From Clostridiales bacterium (GTDB taxonomy: Bacteria > Bacillota > Clostridia > Oscillospirales > Acutalibacteraceae), in contig JAAYKB010000084.1 of assembly GCA_012522615.1 (NCBI GenBank), forward strand, positions 1-18,157: 18,157 bases of DNA. The letters are read 5' to 3'. Below are positions 1-5,394 of the stretch, one piece after another. The position numbers and the translations under genes are program-made. Position 1 is the first letter of the stretch, and each line of letters opens with the position of its first letter. Below the pieces are notes generated by a model. It saw only the letters and a program-made list of their open reading frames with translations, was not told where the DNA came from and did not search any database.

Positions 1-170
1 AGCGAGGCTTTTACCGCGCTGAGCTCGCCGCTGATGATTACGATATATTTTCCGGGACAGACTGTCTGAGCTTCAAGGACATCAACCTCTGCTGTTTTTA
101 TCATGCGGTCGGTGGCGGCAATACCTTCAGAGACCGTGATGAGTTCGGCCATTCCGATCGCTTTGCCCAT
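1..170 (-). CDS. pduT: BMC-T shell protein, PduT-like, 3' part cut by window edge
   Basis: Only the first 56 or so residues are present; the gene runs off the left edge. The protein begins MGKAIGMAELITVSEGIAA and carries VCPGK at residues 37-41. This closely resembles the start of Salmonella PduT (ICPGK), and the cysteine is residue 38, as in PduT, where Cys38 from three subunits holds a [4Fe-4S] cluster in the pore of the tandem-BMC trimer. The start at 170 is set by GAGGAAG just upstream. The gene follows PduS by 32 bases; PduS and PduT are functional partners in known Pdu shells. The second BMC domain lies outside the window, so the tandem architecture is inferred from the family. Confidence 0.85.
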   Translation of the reverse strand, partial: MGKAIGMAELITVSEGIAATDRMIKTAEVDVLEAQTVCPGKYIVIISGELSAVKAS

Positions 171-202
171 ACAAATCTTCCTCCTGACTTGATGCTAGTT
201 GT

Positions 203-1525
203 TTACTCCCCGATCAGTATATACCTGTCGGTGATACCGAGAACCCTTCCGCTTATCGAAGCGTGGATATTAGTCCCCAGCTTTGACGGCTCGCAGGCGG
301 CAACTACCTGTCCTTTTATAACATTGTCGCCAACTTTGACAACCGGAACCGCAGGCGTACCTGCGTGCTGACTAAGCACGAGCTTGACGCGGTTTGCCGT
401 GACCTCCTCGTCGATAAGGGGCGCTGGATTTTCATATCGGGTCAGGTTCAGCCTTGCTATCAGACGGGACATCGGGACATATCTCCCGCTTCTCTGCTCG
501 CTTACCGGCTTTTCTTCAGCGTTGGGAACGGGTACACCGTTTTTATTAAGTTCCGACTTGCATTTGTCAATCAACTGTCTGGGGCTGAGTCCCTGAAAGC
601 AGGAGTACATCTCGCACAGTCCGCAGGAGCTGCAGAAATATGTATCCAGATAGGGGACGACATCATTCGTCACCCCGCTTGAGGCCGAACGCATAAAGAT
701 ATGAGGTTCGATGGGATGACCCAAAAGAAACCTCGGGCAAAGATCGGTACACATCCTGCACTGGCAACAAGCGGCCATTGCGCGCTTCATCTCAATAGCG
801 GGATTGCACTCGTGTTTTTTCACCACCGGATGGTCCTGCGGCAGCACCAGAATTGCGTTTGTGGTTTTGGTGACGGCATCCGACGGGCTGATAGTTGTTC
901 CGGTCATGGGTCCTCCCCTGAACAGCACATAATCCTCTACGGTAGTACCGCCTGCAAGGTTTACCAATCTTAAGGCCGATATGCCTAGCGGAGCTTTCAG
1001 TGTGACGGGATTTCTGACGGCGCCCGTCACGGTTATATATTTATCAACAACCGGCTTGCCCTGTAGGGCAAAAAAGGTGTTGAACATGGTTTCAACATTT
1101 AATACGGTTACCCCGACATCAATCGGAAGCTTTCCGGCAGGTACAACCCTGCCGGTCATCTCATAAACCGCAACGACTTCATCGCCGGCGGGATAAACTT
1201 CGGGCAGAAGCCCGATACTCATGTTTTCAAAATCGGGCAGTTCGGCCTTAACGGCCGAGATGGTCTTTTTGTAAGACGACTTGATTGCAAGGATGGCCTG
1301 TTGTGCGCCGACCGTTTCCGCCACCGTTTTCAGTGCGGTCATAATCTCTCTTGCATGGTGTTCAAGAAGCTGTCTGTGCAATCTGAGCAGGGGCTCGCAT
1401 TCGGCACAATTCAGTATAATTGTATCCGCGCGTGCGTCGAGCTTGGCATAGGAAGGAAAACCCGCTCCGCCGGCGCCCACAACGCCGCATTCGCGCAGGA
1501 TGGCTTTTAGTTCATCGAGTTTCAT
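203..1525 (-). CDS. pduS: PduS-like RnfC-family NADH/flavin iron-sulfur oxidoreductase
   Basis: This protein has 440 residues; Salmonella PduS has about 450. The glycine-rich stretch GVVGAGGAGFP at residues 14-24 is the RnfC/Nqo1-type nucleotide-binding motif. Two cysteine groups are typical of [4Fe-4S] sites: C253/C254, C256, C259 and C263-P, then C298, C301, C304 and C309. A barrel-sandwich-like tail follows. I chose the ATG at 1525 because it sits 5 bases after the BMC-P stop codon, which suggests coupled translation; the longer reading from 1606 would overlap BMC-P. PduS was described as a cobalamin reductase in B12-dependent compartments. Here the dehydratase is a glycyl radical enzyme, so a role in NADH reoxidation or electron transfer through the adjacent Fe-S shell protein is more likely. 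That last point is inference. Confidence 0.9.
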   Translation of the reverse strand: MKLDELKAILRECGVVGAGGAGFPSYAKLDARADTIILNCAECEPLLRLHRQLLEHHAREIMTALKTVAETVGAQQAILAIKSSYKKTISAVKAELPDFENMSIGLLPEVYPAGDEVVAVYEMTGRVVPAGKLPIDVGVTVLNVETMFNTFFALQGKPVVDKYITVTGAVRNPVTLKAPLGISALRLVNLAGGTTVEDYVLFRGGPMTGTTISPSDAVTKTTNAILVLPQDHPVVKKHECNPAIEMKRAMAACCQCRMCTDLCPRFLLGHPIEPHIFMRSASSGVTNDVVPYLDTYFCSSCGLCEMYSCFQGLSPRQLIDKCKSELNKNGVPVPNAEEKPVSEQRSGRYVPMSRLIARLNLTRYENPAPLIDEEVTANRVKLVLSQHAGTPAVPVVKVGDNVIKGQVVAACEPSKLGTNIHASISGRVLGITDRYILIGE

Positions 1526-1530
1526 ATTAA

Positions 1531-1794
1531 TCAACCGTTCAGTCCTATCGAGTGGTCGACAATTCCTACGATAGCGGCATCGACCGGGGAGGATTCCATC
1601 TTGCATCCAATTCTCGCGGCGCTGCCTAGCGCCACCAGAACCATCTCGCCGATTCCGGCGCCCACGTTATCGATTGCCACAAGACGACCGTTTCCCATAT
1701 CGTCGAGTGGTTCTATTATCATAAACTTATTGCCAAGCAAGTTTTCATTTTTACGTGTTGCAACAACACTTCCGACGACCTTACCGACAATCAT
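1531..1794 (-). CDS. eutN: BMC-P pentameric vertex protein, EutN/CcmL family
   Basis: This 87-residue protein is the usual length for EutN/CcmL proteins. It starts MIVGKVVGSVVATRKNENL and contains the family's VAIDNVGAGIGEMVLVALGS core (residues 39-58), followed by VDAAIVGIVD (71-80). Pentamers of this family cap the twelve vertices of the shell, so far fewer copies are needed than of the hexamers. The AAGGTG ribosome site lies a few bases before the ATG. The gene is preceded by a terminator-like hairpin (1832-1906) that may lower its expression relative to the upstream BMC-H genes. Confidence 0.95.
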   Translation of the reverse strand: MIVGKVVGSVVATRKNENLLGNKFMIIEPLDDMGNGRLVAIDNVGAGIGEMVLVALGSAARIGCKMESSPVDAAIVGIVDHSIGLNG

Positions 1795-1831
1795 CTGTTC
1801 ACCTTCTTAATTATTTACGGTGGTTTTCCGT

Positions 1832-1906
1832 AAAAAGTCGGACGGCGGGGCTGCAAAAACATACTCCAACAGACTGCATTGTTTGTGCAGCCCCGTTATA
1901 TGTCCG
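1832..1906 (-). terminator. Terminator-like hairpin inside the shell operon
   Basis: Read on the minus strand, CGGAC (1906-1902) and CGGGGCTGCACAAACA (1895-1880) pair with TGTTTTTGCAGCCCCG (1861-1846) and GTCCG (1843-1839). The main stem is 16 positions with one mismatch and an 18-base loop. The outer 5 bp stem is separated by a small internal loop and followed by ACTTTTT. This is the shape of an intrinsic terminator, yet it lies between two shell genes of the same strand. Partial termination or RNA processing that sets hexamer-to-pentamer ratio is the likely role (inference). A second small hairpin, TTTACGG/CCGTAAA (1814-1834), overlaps the T-run and lies just before the BMC-P ribosome site. 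Confidence 0.6.
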
Positions 1907-1931
1907 GTTTTGAAAAGACCTGCATATTGAA

Positions 1932-2210
1932 TCATTTAAGAACAGGCAGAATCTTCTCAACATCGCCATGAGGTCTGGGAATGACATGGGTAGCGATAAC
2001 TTCGCCGAGTTTTGCCGCAGCAGCCCCACCGGCTTCGGTCGCGGCCTTGACTGCGCCGACATCGCCGCGCACCATGACCGACACCAGTCCGGAGCCAATC
2101 TTCTCGGTGCCGATAAGCTGAACATTTGCCGCTTTGACCATCGCATCGGCCGCTTCGATTGCCGCGACAAGGCCTCTGGTTTCTACCATTCCGAGTGCTT
2201 CGAGTGCCAT
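1932..2210 (-). CDS. BMC-H hexameric shell protein (copy A), PduA/EutM type
   Basis: This 92-residue single-BMC-domain protein begins MALEALGMVETRGLVAAIEA. It has the pore motif KIGSG at residues 37-41 and ends with the HVIPRPHGDVEKILP stretch typical of PduA/PduJ/EutM. It forms the hexagonal tiles that make up shell facets; the small pore is where propanediol-sized molecules cross in PduA. A strong AGGAGG lies 8 bases before the ATG. It differs from the next upstream gene (short form of 2237-2629) at only 7 of 92 residues, and it is the last shell hexamer gene before the terminator-like hairpin. Confidence 0.96.
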   Translation of the reverse strand: MALEALGMVETRGLVAAIEAADAMVKAANVQLIGTEKIGSGLVSVMVRGDVGAVKAATEAGGAAAAKLGEVIATHVIPRPHGDVEKILPVLK

Positions 2211-2236
2211 AGTTGTTTCCTCCTGTTTCTAATATG

Positions 2237-2629
2237 CTATTTTATTGAGGGTAAAATCTTTTCAACATCGCCGTGGGGTCTTGGGATTACGTGGGTTGCG
2301 ATAACCTCGCCCAGCTTGGTCGCCGCCGATGAACCGGCTTCGGTTGCCGCCTTGACTGCGCCGACGTCACCGCGTACCATGACCGATACCAGTCCGGAAC
2401 CTATCTTTTCTGTGCCGATAAGCTCGACGTTGGCCGCCTTGACCATGGCGTCGGCCGCTTCAATCGCCGCGACAAGACCTCTGGTTTCTACCATTCCGAG
2501 TGCTTCAAGTGTCATCTTTTTTTCCTCCTTATGGGTTATGGGCTTAACTTCTTCCGCTTTTGGCTCTGGTTTTGGAACTTCTGCCTTTGGTGTTATCTTT
2601 GCTTTGGCATCTGCCGGTATTGCCTGCAT
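2237..2629 (-). CDS. BMC-H shell protein (copy B) with 38-residue Pro/Lys/Glu-rich leader and second start
   Basis: The reading frame encodes 130 residues. Residues 39-130 form a complete BMC-H domain nearly identical to copy A (KIGSG pore, HVIPRPHGDVEKILP). Residues 1-38 are low complexity (9 Lys, 6 Glu, 6 Pro, 6 Ala) and look disordered. Two starts are credible. The upstream ATG at 2629 has a GGATGGAG site 5 bases away. The ATG at 2515 has a textbook AAGGAGG 8 bases away and yields a 92-residue protein of normal family length. Both may be used, as in PduB/PduB', where two forms arise from one gene; the N-terminal extension of PduB links shell to core. That the leader does the same here is inference. 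If only one start is real, the internal one is the safer choice. Confidence 0.88.
   Translation of the reverse strand: MQAIPADAKAKITPKAEVPKPEPKAEEVKPITHKEEKKMTLEALGMVETRGLVAAIEAADAMVKAANVELIGTEKIGSGLVSVMVRGDVGAVKAATEAGSSAATKLGEVIATHVIPRPHGDVEKILPSIK
2524..2530 (-). promoter_or_regulatory. Internal ribosome binding site in BMC-H copy B
   Basis: On the minus strand this reads AAGGAGG, followed by 8 bases and an ATG at 2515. It lies inside the reading frame that begins at 2629, and encodes the KEEKK end of the leader. It is the best ribosome site among the neighbouring shell genes, and argues that a leaderless BMC-H form is made. Confidence 0.75.
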
Positions 2630-2647
2630 AAGACTCCATCCTTTCTG

Positions 2648-2983
2648 TTAAACCTCCTGGACATAGCTATCCCATTTCTCGGTATCGCCCTTATCCTGTC
2701 CGCCCGACAACCTTGCTGCGCTTACCGCCATAATCCGCAGGGTTTCCTCGTGCGGGCTGGCGATAACTGCGTAAGCGCAGGGCTTTTTGATACATGAGCC
2801 GACGGCGTTTTCAACCGCCGCCGTAACCGCCGACACCTCGCCCCGTACGACTACCGTGACAAGACGTCCGCCCAGCTTGCGCTCCCATGTCACAAATTCC
2901 ACATTTGCGGATTTACACATGATATCCAACGCGTCAATGGCAGCGGCTACACTTACTACCTCGATGAGTCCAAGAGAATTCAT
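2648..2983 (-). CDS. Divergent BMC-H shell protein with C-terminal tail
   Basis: This 111-residue protein starts MNSLGLIEVVSVAAAIDALD, a BMC domain that covers about residues 1-87. The pore segment reads RKLGGRL (residues 35-41) instead of the KIGSGL of its neighbours, so the pore should be more basic. The KANVEL-type strand is replaced by KSANVEF plus a Trp (VTWERK). Cysteines at residues 23, 64 and 69 are unusual next to the cysteine-free copies. A polar tail of about 24 residues (from SAARLSGG) follows the domain. EutK and PduK also have C-terminal extensions, but theirs are longer and I see no EutK-like helix-turn-helix or PduK-like cysteine cluster. It is sandwiched between BMC-H copies with 13 and 18 base gaps. 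Confidence 0.88.
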   Translation of the reverse strand: MNSLGLIEVVSVAAAIDALDIMCKSANVEFVTWERKLGGRLVTVVVRGEVSAVTAAVENAVGSCIKKPCAYAVIASPHEETLRIMAVSAARLSGGQDKGDTEKWDSYVQEV

Positions 2984-2996
2984 TATTCGTTACCTC

Positions 2997-3272
2997 TTAA
3001 AGCTTGGGTAAAATCTTTTCCACATCATTGTGGGGTCTCGGGATTACATGGACGGCAACCAGCTCGCCCAGCTTAGAAGCCGCAGAAGATCCGGCTTCGG
3101 TCGCCGCTTTGACTGCGCCGACGTCGCCGCGTACCATGACCGATACCAGTCCGGAACCTATCTTTTCTGTGCCGATAAGTACAACCTCGGCAGCTTTGAC
3201 CATTGCGTCTGCCGCTTCGATCGCCGCGACAAGTCCTCTTGTTTCAACCATTCCAAGTGCTTCTTTTGCCAT
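2997..3272 (-). CDS. BMC-H hexameric shell protein (copy C), PduA/EutM type
   Basis: This 91-residue protein begins MAKEALGMVETRGLVAAIEA and has the KIGSG pore (residues 37-41). It ends HVIPRPHNDVEKILPKL. The start at 3272 is chosen for its GGAGG site 9 bases upstream; a 12-residue longer reading from 3308 would overlap the previous gene and adds a non-family MIKTKKFW leader. Compared with copies A and B, it has N29 to E, position 31 to V and G82 to N changes and lacks the last Lys. It is a facet hexamer like the other two; mixed hexamers are possible given the near identity. Confidence 0.95.
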   Translation of the reverse strand: MAKEALGMVETRGLVAAIEAADAMVKAAEVVLIGTEKIGSGLVSVMVRGDVGAVKAATEAGSSAASKLGELVAVHVIPRPHNDVEKILPKL

Positions 3273-3294
3273 AGTTTTATTCCTCCAAAATTTT

Positions 3295-3609
3295 TTAGTT
3301 TTTATCAAGTCCGCTGAGCTTCAGCATCTCTTCGGTATCGTTTTCGGTGTTTGGAATAATATGTGTGGTCACAACACCGGACACCTTTTCGGCAGCCTCT
3401 CTGGCAGCCTCGACGGCCGCCGTCACTTCCGAAACGCCTCCCCTGAACTTTACCGCAACAATAAGCGGCACCTTGAGTTCGTCGGGGTTTCCGGGCTTGT
3501 TCTTATCAAAAGGCTCTACCGTTACATTGGCCGCTTTGCAGCCGGCATCGCATGCGACAAATGCCGCAACCAGACCGTAGACCTCAATGATACCGGTCGC
3601 TTTTCCCAT
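3295..3609 (-). CDS. BMC-H shell protein with enlarged pore-loop segment
   Basis: This protein has 104 residues. The start MGKATGIIEVYGLVAAFVACD and the end TTHIIPNTENDTEEML align with a BMC domain. The segment that normally carries the short KIGSG pore is replaced by PFDKNKPGNPDELKVPLI (about residues 33-50), roughly nine residues longer. Such a loop should alter or block the central pore. Cysteines at 20 and 24 face the first helix. The ribosome site GAGAGG precedes the ATG, 15 bases after the alcohol dehydrogenase stop. It is the first shell gene in the shell block. I cannot assign it to a named Pdu/Eut paralogue. Confidence 0.88.
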   Translation of the reverse strand: MGKATGIIEVYGLVAAFVACDAGCKAANVTVEPFDKNKPGNPDELKVPLIVAVKFRGGVSEVTAAVEAAREAAEKVSGVVTTHIIPNTENDTEEMLKLSGLDKN

Positions 3610-3624
3610 GGTTTCGACCTCTCT

Positions 3625-4836
3625 TTATCTGTTTATGATTGCAATCTTAAGCCCCTGCATACTAAGGTTTGTCTTAAGCGCCTCGTTAATCTGCTCAAGC
3701 GGGTAACGGTGGGTAATCAGCTTTTCGACCGGAAGTCCAATACCCTTTGCGCGTTTCAGAAAATCAAAGGTTGTGGCATAATCCCGTAGTGTGTAGACCC
3801 ATGAACCCACGGTTGTAATCTCCTTGGCGCAGATGTCAAAGTGGGGATTAATGGTGGCGTCCCCGCCGTTGATAAAAAAGCCCAGCTCGCAAAGTCCTCC
3901 GCCGCTGCGGATAAATTTATAGATATTGCTGTGGGCTACAGGCGAGCCGGTGCACTGGAAGGCAAAATCGGCAAGATATCCTCCGAATGCCTGCTTTACC
4001 CCCTCGGTTAGCTCCTCGATACCATTGTAGTTCTTAAAGTTGACCGAATTGTCTGCCCCCATCTGCTTTGCAAACTTCAGCCGTTTGTCCTCGCCGTCAA
4101 TCGCCACAATGTTCTCGATACCCATGGTGCGCAGAACGGCGATACAGAGAAGTCCGATCGGTCCGCAACCCTGTACCGCAACCCGGCTGTTAAACCGCAG
4201 AATTCCGGTAGATTTTGCCCGCTCGACCGCGTGAATTAAAACGGCGGACGGCTCGATTAAAATCCGCATGTCAAGGCTGAGATCGCTTACATTAAATACG
4301 GTTGAACCGCCGCGGATAACTATGTAATCGGCAAACCATCCGTTAAGATGGATATCGTCGTCGGGAATAAGCCCGTAAACATCGGCCCCGCCGACATTCT
4401 GTTTGTTAAGGTCAAACATGGTTATGTCGGGATTGTCCTTGAATATCATGCAGGAAACTACCTTATCGCCCACCTTAAGCGGCTTGCCCGCGCTGTCCTT
4501 TTCAACATTTTTGCCCATGGCGACAATCTCGCCGGTGCCTTCGTGGCCGAGGGCAACCGGAATAAGCCCGAAGGGATCGCGCTTGAACTCGTGGGCGTCG
4601 GTTCCGCAGATTCCGCAGCCCTCCACCCTGACAAGAATATCGTCCTCTCCCAGCGCGGGGATGGGATACTCCTTCAGTTCAAAATTTTCAAGCGAGGTCA
4701 GCATTGCAACCCTGGCGGTTTTCGGTATACCCGCGCCCGAAGCAGACGAAGCAGCAGGGGCGGCGGATTCTCCGCGCATACCTTCTAAAACCTGCTTTAC
4801 TATCAGTTCAATATCGTTGGTATTGATATCAGCCAT
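3625..4836 (-). CDS. Zinc-dependent (MDR) alcohol dehydrogenase with N-terminal encapsulation helix
   Basis: This 403-residue protein belongs to the medium-chain dehydrogenase family. Catalytic zinc ligands are visible: C77 in GICGTD, H98-E99 in GHEG, and E195 in LIEPSAV. The Rossmann motif is QGCGPIG (222-228), and D247 at the end of the second strand points to NAD(H) rather than NADP(H). The four-cysteine structural-zinc lobe of classical alcohol dehydrogenases is absent; that region (about 128-160) has one Cys only. Residues 8-20 (DIELIVKQVLEGM) form an amphipathic helix followed by an Ala/Ser/Gly-rich linker (22-37), the layout of BMC cargo-targeting peptides. It probably reduces propanal to propanol, and perhaps lactaldehyde to 1,2-propanediol, recycling NADH inside the shell. 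Classical Pdu loci use the unrelated iron-type PduQ instead. Confidence 0.9.
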   Translation of the reverse strand: MADINTNDIELIVKQVLEGMRGESAAPAASSASGAGIPKTARVAMLTSLENFELKEYPIPALGEDDILVRVEGCGICGTDAHEFKRDPFGLIPVALGHEGTGEIVAMGKNVEKDSAGKPLKVGDKVVSCMIFKDNPDITMFDLNKQNVGGADVYGLIPDDDIHLNGWFADYIVIRGGSTVFNVSDLSLDMRILIEPSAVLIHAVERAKSTGILRFNSRVAVQGCGPIGLLCIAVLRTMGIENIVAIDGEDKRLKFAKQMGADNSVNFKNYNGIEELTEGVKQAFGGYLADFAFQCTGSPVAHSNIYKFIRSGGGLCELGFFINGGDATINPHFDICAKEITTVGSWVYTLRDYATTFDFLKRAKGIGLPVEKLITHRYPLEQINEALKTNLSMQGLKIAIINR

Positions 4837-4857
4837 TGGGATGGTCGTCCTTTCCTC

Positions 4858-5364
4858 TTAGAGATTATCAATCATACATTGATGAAAAACGCTTTCGCCG
4901 TATTCGGCAAGGGCCGTGTCCTGTTCCTCGCTTCCGCCGCTGACCCCCAGCCCTCCGATAAGCACGCCGTTTTTATCATGAAGCGGAACCCCGCCGCCGA
5001 AAATTACTATATTACCTTGGTTTGTGAACTGGATACCGTAAAGCGGGGCCCCCGGCTGGGCAAGCTCCTTCAGCTTCGAGGTCGGCATTTTAAGGGAAAC
5101 CACCGTAAAAGCTTTGTTTACGGCTATATCATAGCTTGCGATATAGGAATCATCCATACATTCCACCGCAACCGGTCTTGCCGCTCTGTTTGAAACCGCG
5201 ACCACGGCATTGACGCCCATTTCCGAGGCCCTTATCCGAACCTTTTCAATCAGGCGCTTTGCAAGGTCAAGCGTCATGTCGGGCACGGCCGCCGAGCGTG
5301 TTTGGGATGATATGACCCGTCTTACAACCGATTCGACTATTTCTGACATCGCTTGGTTGTCCAT
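4858..5364 (-). CDS. HbpS/GlcG-like (PduO C-terminal type) protein with encapsulation helix
   Basis: This 168-residue protein has a GlcG/HbpS (DUF336) domain at about residues 28-168. It includes the conserved IVIFGGGVPL (119-128) and IGGLGVSGGSEEQD (136-149) segments. The same fold forms the C-terminal domain of PduO, and some members bind heme. The adenosyltransferase half of PduO is absent, fitting a B12-independent pathway. Residues 6-20 (MSEIVESVVRRVISS) form an amphipathic helix before a short linker, which resembles a cargo-targeting peptide. I prefer the ATG at 5364 (GAGAAGGA about 10 bases upstream) over a TTG at 5394. Ligand and reaction are unknown; a redox or heme-linked role near PduS is a guess. 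Confidence 0.85.
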   Translation of the reverse strand: MDNQAMSEIVESVVRRVISSQTRSAAVPDMTLDLAKRLIEKVRIRASEMGVNAVVAVSNRAARPVAVECMDDSYIASYDIAVNKAFTVVSLKMPTSKLKELAQPGAPLYGIQFTNQGNIVIFGGGVPLHDKNGVLIGGLGVSGGSEEQDTALAEYGESVFHQCMIDNL

Positions 5365-5394
5365 ATCACAAACATCCTTCTCAAATCTTATCAA

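Larger units (their letters stand above)
1932..3272 (-). repeat. Tandem BMC-H paralogues, three near-identical copies
   Basis: Three PduA-type BMC-H genes (1932-2210, 2237-2515 core, 2997-3272) sit within 1.35 kb, with a divergent BMC-H gene at 2648-2983 between the second and third. By direct comparison, the first two differ at 7 of 92 positions and the second and third at about 12. Most changes lie at the domain ends and in a GSSAA/GGAAA helix segment. The pore motif KIGSG and the GLVSVMVRGDVGAVKAATEA stretch are the same in all three. This is repeated duplication, possibly kept similar by gene conversion. Confidence 0.85.

Noticed and set aside
1811..2170. A 119-codon minus-strand frame overlapping BMC-H copy A.
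   Set aside because: Out-of-frame shadow of the shell gene that also runs through the terminator-like hairpin.
1968..2651. A 227-codon plus-strand frame opposite the BMC-H genes, and similar frames at 3004-3789 and 3030-3317.
   Set aside because: They are antisense shadows of the repeated BMC-H genes; their mutual similarity only reflects the duplicated coding strand.
1932..3272. CRISPR-like or other short-unit array, suggested by repeated sequence blocks.
   Set aside because: The repeats are whole BMC-H coding genes of about 280 bases with divergent gaps, not short repeats with uniform spacers.
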